From: Bryobacteraceae bacterium | GTDB taxonomy: Bacteria; Acidobacteriota; Terriglobia; Bryobacterales; Bryobacteraceae | Assembly (NCBI GenBank): GCA_026129905.1 | Contig: JAHCHE010000017.1 | Location: 62,001-126,000, forward strand | Direction of reading: 5' to 3' | Length of the DNA: 64,000 nt | Part shown: positions 17,737 through 27,446 of the stretch, one piece after another | Position numbering within the stretch: position 1 is the stretch's first letter | How the letters are laid out: the number at the start of each line of letters is the position of its first letter | Notes under the pieces: model-generated | Database searches by the model: none | Told to the model about the DNA's origin: nothing | The model's input: the letters and a program-made list of their open reading frames with translations, nothing else | Made by a program: the position numbers and the translations under genes

Positions 17737-18741
17737 ATGATCTCGATAATGAAGTATCTGCAAGCCGCCGGGGACATCCGCGCCGCGAGCGGGAAGGCCG
17801 AATCGAGGGATGCGCTCTTCGGGCTCTGTTCGAGCCTGTTGGAAAGCGTCGGCAGCAACGTTCTCGAGGGCGAGCGCTGGCAGGAACTGCGTTCGGAGGT
17901 CGGCGCGATTCAGACAATGCTGCGGCCGGACCTGGACGCGGAGTCGGCGTCGGTGATCGAACAGGCGACGCGACGCGTTCTGGTCGCCTACCGGAGCGCG
18001 CAGCAACAGGCGGCCGCCGCGGCCGCTATCGAGATGCAGCACATCCTGGGCACGCTGAACCAGGCGCTGATGGCGCTGGCGCAGGGCCGGGAACGCTCCG
18101 TTTCGCGTTTGCAGCAAATCCAGGACTCGCTCCAAGGCGCCTCGATGCTCCAGGACATCATCGCGCTCAAGAACGCCGTTTTCGACACGGCGCGATTCGT
18201 CCAGGAGGAAGCGGTCCGAGAGCGAAAGGTTGCTTCCGAGGAGCTGGCGGGGCTCGAGAATGACGTTCAAAACGCCCGTAAGTTCCTGGGTGAAGCGTTC
18301 CGAGGACTGCCGGGCCGGCCGGAGGGAGTGCGGGATATTACCGACGGCGCCGCGGCGCCGCCCGGCCAATCGCTCTATCTGGCGGCGTTCCGGTTCGACC
18401 GTCTTGACGCCATCGTCCAGCGGTACGGCGCGGAGGCGGCCGATGAACTGATGTTCCAGCTCATTCGGGAGCGTCTGCACGCTATCTCGGCCTCGGCCAG
18501 GGCGTACCGCTGGTCGTCATCAAGCCTTGTCGGGGCGTTCCACCGGAGCGCGCAGGACGTGGAGGCGCTGCGAGGGGAGATCGCGGCGCTCAACCGGGCG
18601 CCGCTGGTGCGGCGCGTAGCGCTGGGTCACCGGATGGCCGTCCTCACCGCGTGGCCGTCGCACCTGGTCGCCGAAGCGACCGCGGATGCGCCGGCGAGCG
18701 TTATCGAGGAACTGGATCGATTTACGGGCGTTTCCCCATAG
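17737..18741 (+). CDS. coiled-coil protein with degenerate GGDEF-like C-terminal domain
   Basis: The 334-residue protein starts at ATG 17737 (ATG 17749 is an alternative); the frame further upstream is not gene-like. Residues 1-190 are Ala-, Gln- and Glu-rich helices suited to a coiled coil. Residues about 205-320 resemble a GGDEF fold: YLAAFRFDRLDAIVQRYG matches the DxDxFKxxND strand-helix, and YRWSSSSLVGAF sits where the GGDEF loop should be. The GGDEF signature itself is absent, so it should not make c-di-GMP. It lies 11 bp before an intact GGDEF/EVL gene, so a regulatory pair is likely. Distant relationship is my inference from pattern only. Confidence 0.7.
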   Translation: MISIMKYLQAAGDIRAASGKAESRDALFGLCSSLLESVGSNVLEGERWQELRSEVGAIQTMLRPDLDAESASVIEQATRRVLVAYRSAQQQAAAAAAIEMQHILGTLNQALMALAQGRERSVSRLQQIQDSLQGASMLQDIIALKNAVFDTARFVQEEAVRERKVASEELAGLENDVQNARKFLGEAFRGLPGRPEGVRDITDGAAAPPGQSLYLAAFRFDRLDAIVQRYGAEAADELMFQLIRERLHAISASARAYRWSSSSLVGAFHRSAQDVEALRGEIAALNRAPLVRRVALGHRMAVLTAWPSHLVAEATADAPASVIEELDRFTGVSP

Positions 18742-18752
18742 CCGAGTCTGTC

Positions 18753-20573
18753 ATGCCGTTTCGAGAACACCCAACGGAGGAAGCTCTCGTTCAGTGCCGG
18801 CTCGATCACTGGCTCGACAGCGAGTCCTGGAGTCATAACGTCACCGAGATGATCGTTCAACAGCGGCCGCTCGGCGAAGTCATGGAAGCGCTTTGCCGCC
18901 ATTGCGGGCGGAGGGCGTCCGAGCGGCAGGTGGCGTTCTATCTGCTGGACGGCCATGAATGGGCGCCGGCGGCTCGGGGGAACCTGACGGCGGAAGGCGA
19001 AGAGGCCCTGGCGGCAGTCGATCCGGCGGCCCTTTCCGATGCCGTTCTCGCCTGGAACGGGCTTGCCGACGACAGGCTTGGATATCCATTCGAGGGCGGA
19101 TGGGCCCGCCACCTGATGTCGGGAATTGGCGAGCTGTTGGGTCTGTTCGTGAGCCTGGCGGACGGTCCGTTTGCGCCATTCGGCATCCACGCCGCCCGAA
19201 TTCACTCGGTGTGCCGGTTCGCCGCGCTGGCCATCGAACAGAAGAACCTGCTGGACGAACTCGTCTTCAAAGCCAACCACGATGCGCTTACCGGACTATT
19301 CAACCGCAACTATCAAGAGCGGGTACTGGAGTGGACGCTGAGCCAGGAGCGGAATCAAGCGGGGAGGCGGGCCGCGCTGTTGTCCGTGAATCTCGACCGC
19401 TTCCGGCTGGTGAATGACGTGCTTGGCCATTCGATCGGGGACCGGCTGCTGGCCGAGGTGGGGCGGCGCCTGGGATCGGGTCTCGAGGGGCGGGCAATGC
19501 TGGCGCGACCCGGCGGAGACGAATTCACGATACTGCTGCCGCACGTCGAGTCGGCAGCGGAAGCCGGAGAAGTGGCGGACCGTCTCCTCGGCTTGCTGGC
19601 CGAGCCGTTCCGCGTGGGTGGACACCAACTGTTCGTCACGGCGAGCATTGGAATCGGCTGCTCCGGCGCCGGCAGCACGGTGACGTCGCTGGAGCGAGCG
19701 GCCTACGTCGCGCTGTACCACGCCAAGCGCGGGGGCAAGGCGCGTTGGATGCATTTCGATCCTTCCATGGCGGCGACGCCGCCGGAGCGGCTGGAGATGG
19801 AGAAACAACTCCACTTCGCCTTGGAGCGGAAGGAAATGCTCCTCTATTACCAGCCGCAGGTGGAACTCGCGACCGGAGTGGTGGCCGGAGCGGAAGTTCT
19901 GATGCGCTGGCGCCCCGAGGGGCTGGGCATCGTGGCGCCCGGCGCGTTTATCCCGATCATGGAGGAGACGGGCCTCATCATCGAGTTCGGCCGCTGGGCG
20001 CTCGGCGAGGCGTGCCGTCAGGGGATGGAATGGGCGGCGCGCGGCGGCGGGCCCTTGCGGCTGGCGGTGAACGTCTCGGCGATCCAGTTCGCGCATCCGA
20101 GCTTCCTCCGCGATGTCGAGCAGGCCCTTGCCTCGACGGGATTCCCGCCGGAATGCCTCGAACTGGAGCTTACGGAAAGCCTGTTCATCGGGGACCTGGC
20201 GGGGGCCGCGCGCGTGTTTCGCGCGTTGCAGAGCACCGGGGTCGCGTTCGCGTTAGACGATTTCGGCACGGGGCAATCGGCGTTGGCCTATCTCCAGCGG
20301 CTGCCGTTTCAACGGTTGAAGATCGACCAGTCTTTCGTTCGGCCGATCGGGGACGCGGACCGCTGCCCGCCGCTCGTGGAGAACATCGTCCGGATGGCCG
20401 AAAGCCTCGGCATGGCCGCCATCGCCGAAGGGGTCGAGACCGAGCGGCAGGCTACGCTGCTCCGCCTGGCGCGGTGCGCGGAAGGGCAGGGGTATTACTA
20501 CTCCCCGCCGTTGCCCGCCGACGATTTCGCCGCCTACCGCGCCGGGAGAACGAGGGCCGGGCAGGAGACCTGA
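18753..20573 (+). CDS. bifunctional-type GGDEF/EAL cyclic-di-GMP protein
   Basis: This 606-residue protein has an N-terminal GAF-like sensor region (about 30-165), a GGDEF domain (about 170-330) and an EAL domain (about 345-590). The GGDEF signature is intact (RPGGDEFT, residues 252-259). The EAL motif reads AEVLMRW (Glu381-Val-Leu), and key phosphodiesterase elements are present: YYQPQ, ELTES (Glu474), LDDFGTG (Asp502/503) and KID (Lys523). It may therefore make or break c-di-GMP. No RxxD inhibitory site sits five residues before GGDEF. ATG 18753 starts the family-like sequence; the upstream frame overlaps the previous gene. The 11-bp gap suggests co-transcription with the degenerate partner. 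Confidence 0.88.
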   Translation: MPFREHPTEEALVQCRLDHWLDSESWSHNVTEMIVQQRPLGEVMEALCRHCGRRASERQVAFYLLDGHEWAPAARGNLTAEGEEALAAVDPAALSDAVLAWNGLADDRLGYPFEGGWARHLMSGIGELLGLFVSLADGPFAPFGIHAARIHSVCRFAALAIEQKNLLDELVFKANHDALTGLFNRNYQERVLEWTLSQERNQAGRRAALLSVNLDRFRLVNDVLGHSIGDRLLAEVGRRLGSGLEGRAMLARPGGDEFTILLPHVESAAEAGEVADRLLGLLAEPFRVGGHQLFVTASIGIGCSGAGSTVTSLERAAYVALYHAKRGGKARWMHFDPSMAATPPERLEMEKQLHFALERKEMLLYYQPQVELATGVVAGAEVLMRWRPEGLGIVAPGAFIPIMEETGLIIEFGRWALGEACRQGMEWAARGGGPLRLAVNVSAIQFAHPSFLRDVEQALASTGFPPECLELELTESLFIGDLAGAARVFRALQSTGVAFALDDFGTGQSALAYLQRLPFQRLKIDQSFVRPIGDADRCPPLVENIVRMAESLGMAAIAEGVETERQATLLRLARCAEGQGYYYSPPLPADDFAAYRAGRTRAGQET

Positions 20574-20668
20574 AGGCCGCGCCGGCCGTCCGCGGCGGGG
20601 CTAAGTCAGATTGGTCGTTTGCTCCCGGCCCGCCGGGCGCGTGACAATAGGAGTTCACCCCCACTCCG

Positions 20669-23416
20669 ATGCTCGACCGAATTTCTGTGCATGGCGCGCG
20701 CATGCACAACCTCAAAAATATCGACGTCGAGATTCCGCGGAACACGCTCACCGTGATCACCGGGCTCAGCGGCTCCGGCAAATCGACGCTGGCGTTCGAC
20801 ACGATCTATGCCGAAGGGCAGCGGCGGTACGTGGAGACGCTCTCGCCATACGCGAGGCAGTTTCTGGACCAGATGGAGCGCCCCGAGGTGGATTCCATCG
20901 ACGGCCTCAGCCCGGCGATTTCGATCGAGCAGAAGACCACGTCTCGCAGTCCCCGGTCCACCGTGGGCACGATTACCGAGATCTACGATTACGTGCGGCT
21001 GCTGTATTCCTCGATCGGGATTCCGCACTGCCCGAAATGCGGCGTCCGGATCACGCCGCAGTCCACGCGGCAGATCGTCGATCGCATCATGACGCTGAGC
21101 GAGGCCGAGCGGGTGATGATCCTGGCGCCGATCGTCCGCGGCCGCAAGGGCGAATACAAGAAGGAGATGGAGAAACTCGCCCGTGAAGGTTTCGTGCGCG
21201 CGCGCATCGACGGCATTCTGCGCGGGCTGGACGAGGAGATTACGCTGGATCGCCGCCGGAACCACACCATTGAGGTGGTGGTGGACCGGCTTTTGATCCG
21301 GGCGGGCATCGAGAAGCGCCTGGAGGCCTCGATCGAAACGGCAACGAAGCTGGCCGACGGGATCGTGCTGGTTGCGGTGGTGAACGGCGAGGAGAACCTG
21401 TACTCGCAGAAGTTTGCCTGTCCGGAGTGCGGCGCGAGCGTGCCGCAGCTTGAGCCGCGCTCGTTCTCCTTCAACAGCCCGTACGGGGCGTGCGCGTCCT
21501 GTCACGGGCTGGGCGACACGTGGAGCTTCGACGCGGCGAAAGTGATCGCCGATCCGTCCAAGCCGTTGCTGGAGGGCGGGCTCGGTCCCGGCGCCGGCTC
21601 TTCGTATATGCAGCACCGTCTGACGGAGTCGGCGCGGCGGCTCGGGATCAACATCGACAAGGCGTTCGACAGCCTGCCGCAGAAGCAGCGAAAGCTGCTC
21701 GTGGAGGGCGGGGATGGGTTTCCGGGCATTGTCAGCCTGTTGAACGAGACGTTCGAGGAGGCTAGCGAGTCGTATCGCGAGTGGCTGGTGGACTACATGT
21801 CGCCGTCGCTTTGTCCGGACTGCAAAGGCGCGCGGCTTCGTCCGGGCAGCCTTGCCGTCGAGGTGAAGGGCATTACCATCGCGGAACTCGTGGCGATGCC
21901 GGTGGCGCGGCTCATTCCGCTGGTCCGCTCCTGGACGCTCACGGACCGCGAGCGGCAGATCGCGGGGCGCATCCGGGAAGAGATCGCGCAACGGCTGGAG
22001 TTCCTGGAAGCGGTGGGCCTGGAGTACCTGAGCCTGGAGCGGTCGGCGGCGACGCTGTCGGGCGGCGAAGCGCAGCGCATTCGGCTGGCGACGCAGATCG
22101 GCTCGCGGCTGCGCGGGGTTCTGTACGTGCTGGACGAACCCTCGATCGGGCTGCACCCGCGCGACAATCGCCGGCTGCTGGATACGCTGGCCCGTCTGCG
22201 GGATCTGGGCAACACGGTGCTGGTTGTCGAGCACGACGAGGAAACGATCGAACGCGCCGACTACGTGATCGATCTCGGTCCCGGCGCCGGGCGGCTGGGC
22301 GGCAAGCTGGTGGCCAGCGGCTCGCCACGCGAGATCGCGTCGAATCCGGAGTCGCTCACGGGTCAATATCTGAGCGGAAAGCTGGAGATCGCGCTGCCGG
22401 CGCGGCGGCGCGCCGGGAATGGCAAGGCGCTGGAGGTGCGGGGCGCCCGGGAGCACAACCTGCGAAACATCGACGTGCAGTTCCCGCTCGGCATCTTCAT
22501 TGTCGTGACGGGAGTGTCCGGCAGCGGTAAATCGACGCTGGTGAACGACATCGTTTACCGGGCGCTGAGCCGCGAGATCTACGGCTCGCGCGCCGAGGCG
22601 GGCGCTCACGATTCGCTGACCGGACTGAAGCATATCGACAAAGTGATCGAGATCGACCAGTCGCCGATCGGGCGCACGCCGCGCTCGAACCCGGCGACCT
22701 ACACCGGCGCGTTCACGCCGATGCGGGAGCTTTACGCGATGCTGCCGGAAGCGCGGGAGCGGGGCTACAAGCCGGGGCGCTTCAGCTTCAACGTGAAAGG
22801 CGGCCGGTGCGAGGCATGCCAGGGCGACGGGGTGAAGCGGATCGAGATGAGCTTCCTGCCGGACGTCTTCGTGACCTGCGACGCGTGTCGGGGCCGGCGC
22901 TACAACCTGGAGACGCTCGCGGTGAAGTACCGGGGCTACTCGATCGCGGACCTGCTGGAGGCGACGGTTGAGGATGCGCTCGGGGTGATGGAAAACATCC
23001 CGCAGGTCCGGTTGAAACTCGAGACGCTGCGCGATGTCGGTCTCGGATACATCCATCTCGGGCAGTCGGCCACAACGCTTTCCGGGGGGGAGGCGCAGCG
23101 GATCAAGCTGGCTCGCGAACTCAGCAAGCGACAGACGGGACGGACGTTCTACATCCTGGACGAGCCGACTACCGGCCTGCACTTCGACGATGTACGCAAG
23201 CTGCTCGACGTGCTACAAAAGCTGGTGGACCTGGGCAACACGGTGGTCATCATCGAGCACCACCTGGACGTCATCAAGACCGCCGACTGGATTATCGACC
23301 TGGGGCCCGAAGGAGGCGAGAACGGGGGACGCGTGGTGGCCTGCGGGACGCCCGAGCAGGTAATGCAGAACAAGAAGAGTTACACAGCGCAGGCTCTAAG
23401 GAAGATCCTCACGTGA
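20669..23416 (+). CDS. uvrA: excinuclease ABC subunit A
   Basis: UvrA is the damage-recognising ATPase of nucleotide excision repair, acting with UvrB. The 915-residue product is slightly shorter than the usual 940. Two ABC modules are complete: Walker [10 protein letters not shown] (about residue 32) and GVSGSGKST in the second half, each paired with an LSGGEAQR signature. Two zinc modules (CPECG...CASC and CEAC...CDAC) are present. Adjacent GTGA, ATGA and zero-gap junctions join it to three downstream genes. An 858-codon open frame on the opposite strand is only a composition shadow. Confidence 0.97.
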   Translation: MLDRISVHGARMHNLKNIDVEIPRNTLTVITGLSGSGKSTLAFDTIYAEGQRRYVETLSPYARQFLDQMERPEVDSIDGLSPAISIEQKTTSRSPRSTVGTITEIYDYVRLLYSSIGIPHCPKCGVRITPQSTRQIVDRIMTLSEAERVMILAPIVRGRKGEYKKEMEKLAREGFVRARIDGILRGLDEEITLDRRRNHTIEVVVDRLLIRAGIEKRLEASIETATKLADGIVLVAVVNGEENLYSQKFACPECGASVPQLEPRSFSFNSPYGACASCHGLGDTWSFDAAKVIADPSKPLLEGGLGPGAGSSYMQHRLTESARRLGINIDKAFDSLPQKQRKLLVEGGDGFPGIVSLLNETFEEASESYREWLVDYMSPSLCPDCKGARLRPGSLAVEVKGITIAELVAMPVARLIPLVRSWTLTDRERQIAGRIREEIAQRLEFLEAVGLEYLSLERSAATLSGGEAQRIRLATQIGSRLRGVLYVLDEPSIGLHPRDNRRLLDTLARLRDLGNTVLVVEHDEETIERADYVIDLGPGAGRLGGKLVASGSPREIASNPESLTGQYLSGKLEIALPARRRAGNGKALEVRGAREHNLRNIDVQFPLGIFIVVTGVSGSGKSTLVNDIVYRALSREIYGSRAEAGAHDSLTGLKHIDKVIEIDQSPIGRTPRSNPATYTGAFTPMRELYAMLPEARERGYKPGRFSFNVKGGRCEACQGDGVKRIEMSFLPDVFVTCDACRGRRYNLETLAVKYRGYSIADLLEATVEDALGVMENIPQVRLKLETLRDVGLGYIHLGQSATTLSGGEAQRIKLARELSKRQTGRTFYILDEPTTGLHFDDVRKLLDVLQKLVDLGNTVVIIEHHLDVIKTADWIIDLGPEGGENGGRVVACGTPEQVMQNKKSYTAQALRKILT

Positions 23417-24375
23417 CCAAGTACGGCCGCGAGCCGCTGGATTTCAGCCGTCTGCGAACCGTTCCCATCGCCGCGCGCGGCGGAAAAGTGACGGTGGACC
23501 ACTTTGGGACGGCGCCGCGGCGGGGCATGACGGCGGGGGCGTGGCTCGATTCGCTACCGCGCATTCTGGCGGCGGAGTCGCTGCGCGCGCTGGTCCGATC
23601 GTTGCGCGCGGCGCGCGAGCGCGGGAAGCCGGTGATCTGGGGTCTTGGCGGGCACATTGTGAAATGCGGGCTGGCGCCGGCGCTCATCGAGCTGATGCGA
23701 CACGGCTACGCGACGGCCTTTGCGATGAACGGCGCCGCCGCCATCCACGACTTCGAGATCGCCATCGCGGGACAGACCAGCGAAGACGTGGAGGCGGTCC
23801 TGCCCGACGGAAGCTTTGGCGCGGCCGAAGAGACGGGGCGCGAGATGAACCTGGCGTACCGCGCCGCGGCGCGCGACGGCATCGGCGCCGGGGAGGCCCT
23901 CGGCCGATACCTTGACGGGCAGGCGCGGCCCGAATTTGCGGCGGGGAGCCTGCTGCTGAACGCGTGGCGCGCTTCGGTTCCCGTAACCGTCCACATTGCG
24001 GTGGGGACCGACACGCCTCACACGCATCCGGCCGTGGACCCGGCCGCGCTCGGGACCGCCACGCACCACGACTTCCGGCTCTTCTGCGCTCTGGTCGGGG
24101 AGCTGCAAGAGGGCGGCGTTTATATCAACGCCGGGTCGGCGGTGGTGTTGCCGGAGGTATTTCTGAAGGCTGTGTCGGCGGTGCGCAACCTGGGGCATCC
24201 GCTGAGAGAGTTCACCACCGCGAACCTGGATTTCCTTCAGCACTACCGCCCGACGGTGAACGTCGTTTCCCGGCCGCACGCGCAGGCGGGAGGGCAGGGC
24301 ATCGCCATCACAGGGCATCATGAAATCATGGTGCCCCTGCTGGCGGCCGTCCTGCTGGACGCGGAAGCGCGATGA
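23413..24375 (+). CDS. conserved hypothetical protein, possibly Rossmann/DHS-like
   Basis: The 320-residue protein starts at GTG 23413 in a GTGA overlap with uvrA and ends in an ATGA overlap with the CPBP gene. I cannot name its family. Residues 77-100 ([20 protein letters not shown]) followed by [14 protein letters not shown] resemble the nucleotide-binding strand-loop-helix and the VTTGANLVHD-like region of deoxyhypusine-synthase-type proteins. That link is a weak inference. A long Gly/Ala/Thr-rich second half contains [12 protein letters not shown] and [17 protein letters not shown]. No signal or membrane segment is seen. It is clearly protein coding because its overlaps and codon use are normal. 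Confidence 0.72.
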   Translation: MTKYGREPLDFSRLRTVPIAARGGKVTVDHFGTAPRRGMTAGAWLDSLPRILAAESLRALVRSLRAARERGKPVIWGLGGHIVKCGLAPALIELMRHGYATAFAMNGAAAIHDFEIAIAGQTSEDVEAVLPDGSFGAAEETGREMNLAYRAAARDGIGAGEALGRYLDGQARPEFAAGSLLLNAWRASVPVTVHIAVGTDTPHTHPAVDPAALGTATHHDFRLFCALVGELQEGGVYINAGSAVVLPEVFLKAVSAVRNLGHPLREFTTANLDFLQHYRPTVNVVSRPHAQAGGQGIAITGHHEIMVPLLAAVLLDAEAR

Positions 24376-25124
24376 ACGGAGACTACGTTCCCGCGGAAGG
24401 GCCGGTTTCACCTCCGGCGCCGGAGCCATATCCGTTTTGGGGCTACGGCGATCTCGTGTTGCTGATCGGCCTGATGTTGCCCGCGCTGATTGCGGCGGCC
24501 GTCCTGGTGAAACTGGCGGCGCTGGCCTTTCCCGGCGCGTCCGAATCGCCGGCCGTCATAGCGCTGGCGGTTCAGTTTCTGGGCTATGGTCTGTGGTTTC
24601 TGTGCCTGTACGGCGCCCTGCGGCTGCGGTACGGACGTCCATTCTGGAAATCGCTGGCCTGGACGCGACCGCCCGGCGGGACGTCGAGGTTCCTGCTGAT
24701 CGGCGTGATCCTGGCCATCGGCGTGGCGGTGCTCGGCGCGGCGCTGCGGACGCCGGACGTCGACATGCCGATGAAGGAGCTGCTGCGGGACCGCGTGTCG
24801 TTGATCCTAGTCGGCATTTTCGCCATAACACTGGGGCCGCTCTGCGAGGAGCTGATCTTTCGGGGTTTCCTGCTGCCGCTGCTGGTGAAATCGCTTGGCG
24901 CCGTCGCGGGCGTGGCGATCACGGCCGTTGGGTTCTCGTTGCTTCACGGGCCGCAGTACGCGTGGTCGTGGCAGCACCTGGCGCTGATCACGGTGGCGGG
25001 CGCGGTGTTCGGCTGGATCCGGCTGGCTTCGGGGTCGACGGCGGCGGCGGCGGTGATGCACGCCGGTTACAATCTCACATTTTTCATTGCATTTTTGGCG
25101 CAAGGCAAGGAGTTTCCGGGATAA
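24372..25124 (+). CDS. CPBP family intramembrane metalloprotease
   Basis: The 250-residue multi-pass membrane protein carries the CPBP (CAAX protease and bacteriocin-processing) signature. The CEELIFRG motif has Glu159, Glu160 and Arg164, and further conserved His residues occur in FSLLHG (His192) and MHAGYN (His230). About seven membrane segments are visible. Family members cleave within the membrane and often process prenylated or signalling peptides; the substrate is not shown here. It overlaps the upstream gene by ATGA, and its stop is immediately followed by the mtnA start, so all four genes form one operon. Confidence 0.88.
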   Translation: MNGDYVPAEGPVSPPAPEPYPFWGYGDLVLLIGLMLPALIAAAVLVKLAALAFPGASESPAVIALAVQFLGYGLWFLCLYGALRLRYGRPFWKSLAWTRPPGGTSRFLLIGVILAIGVAVLGAALRTPDVDMPMKELLRDRVSLILVGIFAITLGPLCEELIFRGFLLPLLVKSLGAVAGVAITAVGFSLLHGPQYAWSWQHLALITVAGAVFGWIRLASGSTAAAAVMHAGYNLTFFIAFLAQGKEFPG

Positions 25125-26165
25125 ATGGTGGAGACGATTCAGTGGACGGAAGCGGGCGTGGTGATGATCGATCAGCGCGCGCTGCCGCGGCAGGAGATTT
25201 ACGTCGCCTGCCGCGACTACCGGGAGGTGGCCGAGGCGATCCGGGCGATGGTGATTCGCGGAGCGCCGGCGATCGGAGTGGCGGCGGCCATGGGCGTGGC
25301 CCTGGGAGTTGCGCAGGCGTATTCCGCAAGGCTGGACGAGGAGTTCGAGGAGATCTGCTCGACGCTGGCCGGAACGCGTCCCACGGCGGTGAATCTTTTC
25401 TGGGCGATCGACCGGATGCGGCGAGTCTATCGATCGGTGCGCGAGAGGCCCCTGGAGCAGATTCGCGCACGGCTGGTAGAAGAGGCGCAGCTCATGAAGC
25501 GGGAGGACGTCGAGGTGAACCGCGCGATGGGGCGTCATGGCGCGACGCTGGTACCCGATGGGAAGACGGTGCTGACGCACTGCAACGCCGGGGCGCTGGC
25601 GACGGCGGGCTACGGAACGGCGCTCGGCGTGATCCGGGCCGCGGTGGAAATCGGCAAGAAGATCGACGTCTTCGCCGACGAGACCCGGCCCTTTCTGCAG
25701 GGCGCCCGGCTCACCGCCTGGGAATTGCAGCAGGACGGCATCCCGACTACCGTCATCACCGACAACATGGCGGGGCACTTCCTTCGCTCGGGGCGGATCG
25801 GCTGCGTGATTGTGGGGGCGGACCGCATCGCGGCCAACGGGGACGTGGCTAACAAAATCGGCACGTACGGCGTGGCGGTTCTGGCGAAGGAGAGCGGCGT
25901 CCCGTTTTATGTGGCGGCGCCGGTCTCAACGCTGGACCTGTCGCTGGCTTCCGGAGACCAGATACCGATTGAGCAGCGGAACCCGGCAGAGGTCACACAA
26001 CTGGCGGGAGTGCCGATTACGCCCGACGGGGTCGGCGTGGAGAACCCGGCGTTCGACGTGACGCCGCACCGGTACGTGGCGGCCATCATCACCGAGCGAG
26101 GAGTGGCGATTCCGCCGTACACGGAGTCGCTGCGACGTCTGGCGCAGGCGAGGGCAGCCGTTTAA
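25125..26165 (+). CDS. mtnA: S-methyl-5-thioribose-1-phosphate isomerase
   Basis: MtnA isomerises MTR-1-phosphate to MTRu-1-phosphate in the methionine salvage pathway. The 346-residue protein has the family motif [13 protein letters not shown], the catalytic Cys153 in THCNAG, and Asp233 in [10 protein letters not shown]; the 80-residue spacing of that pair matches the Bacillus enzyme. The start codon follows the upstream stop with no gap; GGAG lies 12 bp upstream. No other salvage gene is nearby. A strong terminator follows 80 bp after the stop. A homologous archaeal-type ribose-1,5-bisphosphate isomerase is the main alternative, but the motif pattern favours MtnA. Confidence 0.92.
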   Translation: MVETIQWTEAGVVMIDQRALPRQEIYVACRDYREVAEAIRAMVIRGAPAIGVAAAMGVALGVAQAYSARLDEEFEEICSTLAGTRPTAVNLFWAIDRMRRVYRSVRERPLEQIRARLVEEAQLMKREDVEVNRAMGRHGATLVPDGKTVLTHCNAGALATAGYGTALGVIRAAVEIGKKIDVFADETRPFLQGARLTAWELQQDGIPTTVITDNMAGHFLRSGRIGCVIVGADRIAANGDVANKIGTYGVAVLAKESGVPFYVAAPVSTLDLSLASGDQIPIEQRNPAEVTQLAGVPITPDGVGVENPAFDVTPHRYVAAIITERGVAIPPYTESLRRLAQARAAV

Positions 26166-26210
26166 CGATCAATTAGCGAGTCCGTCACGCTGGCTTAACG
26201 CGCACCGGCT

Positions 26211-27140
26211 ATGCTGATTCCGTTCAGCAACCCATTACCTTGTGGGAGGTCCCGCAACCTCCCTTTTTTTCGTTCCTACGAATACATTCTGATCGTCTTC
26301 TTCTGCTACACGACGGTCCTGGGGTTGGCGCTTCCGGTCGATCCGGCGATTCGTTGGCTGATGCCGCTGACGAACGCGGTTGTTCTGGGCGGGTTAGCGC
26401 TGGCGGCGTACGCCGATTCGTTCCGCCGGGGGCGGCTGCTGGGGATCATGCGGGACTGGTACGCGCCGCCGATGGCGCTGTTGGCCTACCGGGAGATCGG
26501 CTGGTTGGCGCAACCGCAGCAGACGACGCACCGCGAAGAGGCGTGGTTGATTGTGGACCGGCTATTGCTGGATCAGGCTGGGCTCAGAACGGCAATCGAG
26601 AGTCTCGGACCTGTGCTGCCGTCGGCGCTGGACATCAGTTACACGCTCGTCTATGCGATGCTGCCGTTTTCACTGGCGATGCTCTACGTCTATCACCGGC
26701 GGGAGCGGGTCGAATCTCTGCTGTTCAATTTTCTGCTTGCCGTACTGAGCGCCTACACGGTTTTTCCGCTCTTCCCGTCCGAGCCTCCGTGGACGGTGTT
26801 TCCCGAACAGGACTACCCCGCGTATGACACGGTGTTCCGCCGATTGAACGAGGCGATGCTGCGCAGTCAGGGCATCCACACGGCGGTTTTTCCCAGCACG
26901 CACGTATCGGGTTCATTCTCGGTAGCGTTTGCGATCATGCGTCTGCTGCCTGAACGGAGATGGGTGGGGAGATTGCTGCTGACGGTGGCAATCCTGATCG
27001 CCGTAGCCACGATCTACGGGCGGTATCACTACGCGGTGGACGCGGTTGCGGGACTGTCGGTCGCCGGCGCGGCGACGGCCGTCTCGATCTGGAGGGAAGG
27101 ACGAGCCGGCGCGCCTACTTCTTCTCGCTCTTGGCGGTAG
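26211..27140 (+). CDS. PAP2-type phosphatase / inositol-phosphotransferase-like membrane protein
   Basis: The 309-residue membrane protein has about five to six hydrophobic segments. Its PAP2 core carries FPSTHVSGS (His231) and YGRYHYAVDAVAG (His273, Asp277), which match the second and third phosphatase signature motifs. Relatives of this Aur1/Ipt-like subgroup transfer or remove phosphate from lipids. The only ATG is at 26211 with no convincing ribosome site, and a strong intrinsic terminator (26244-26270) lies inside the first 20 codons. The first in-frame alternative starts after it (TTG 26325) would remove part of the first membrane segment. The last 26 bp overlap the opposite-strand FmdB gene. 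Confidence 0.75.
   Translation: MLIPFSNPLPCGRSRNLPFFRSYEYILIVFFCYTTVLGLALPVDPAIRWLMPLTNAVVLGGLALAAYADSFRRGRLLGIMRDWYAPPMALLAYREIGWLAQPQQTTHREEAWLIVDRLLLDQAGLRTAIESLGPVLPSALDISYTLVYAMLPFSLAMLYVYHRRERVESLLFNFLLAVLSAYTVFPLFPSEPPWTVFPEQDYPAYDTVFRRLNEAMLRSQGIHTAVFPSTHVSGSFSVAFAIMRLLPERRWVGRLLLTVAILIAVATIYGRYHYAVDAVAGLSVAGAATAVSIWREGRAGAPTSSRSWR
26244..26270 (+). terminator. strong intrinsic terminator (GGGAGGT / ACCTCCC, T7)
   Basis: A perfect 7-bp stem (26244-26250 with 26257-26263), a 6-nt loop and seven T residues form a classic rho-independent terminator 80 bp after the mtnA stop. It also lies within the first codons of the PAP2-like frame, so it either ends the uvrA-mtnA transcript or acts as an attenuator for the next gene. 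Confidence 0.9.
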
Positions 27141-27414
27141 TCGCGGCGGGCTTTTCGGACTTCGATTCGCTCTTTTCGGTCTTGGACTCGGTTTTGGGTT
27201 CGAGTTTCTCGGACTTGCCGCCGTTCGTCCCGCCGGCCCGGGCGTAATCGGTGATATACCAGCCTGTGCCCTTAAATTGCAGGCCCGGAGGAGAGATCAG
27301 CCGTTCCAGGCTGCCGCCGCACTTGGTACAGACGCTCAAGGGAGGATCGGAAAACTTCTGAAGCGCTTCGATCACAGCTTCGCACGACGCGCATCGATAT
27401 TCGTAGAGAGGCAT
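27115..27414 (-). CDS. FmdB-family zinc ribbon protein
   Basis: The 99-residue protein starts MPLYEYRCASCEAV, the hallmark of FmdB regulatory zinc ribbons, with two CxxC knuckles (Cys8/11 and Cys29/32). The C-terminal 35 residues are a Lys-Ser-Glu-rich tail. FmdB proteins are small regulators of unclear target. It lies just downstream of an S41-like protein on the same strand, separated by 32 bp, and its end overlaps the convergent PAP2 gene by 26 bp. Confidence 0.88.
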   Translation of the reverse strand: MPLYEYRCASCEAVIEALQKFSDPPLSVCTKCGGSLERLISPPGLQFKGTGWYITDYARAGGTNGGKSEKLEPKTESKTEKSESKSEKPAATTAKSEKK

Positions 27415-27446
27415 AACCTCGTCAAGCTCCTTATCGGATAAGCCGG

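Noticed and set aside
20606-23182. 858-codon open frame on the minus strand opposite uvrA
   Set aside because: It is Arg/Pro/His-rich, has no recognisable domain and mirrors the uvrA codon bias; uvrA itself is certain.
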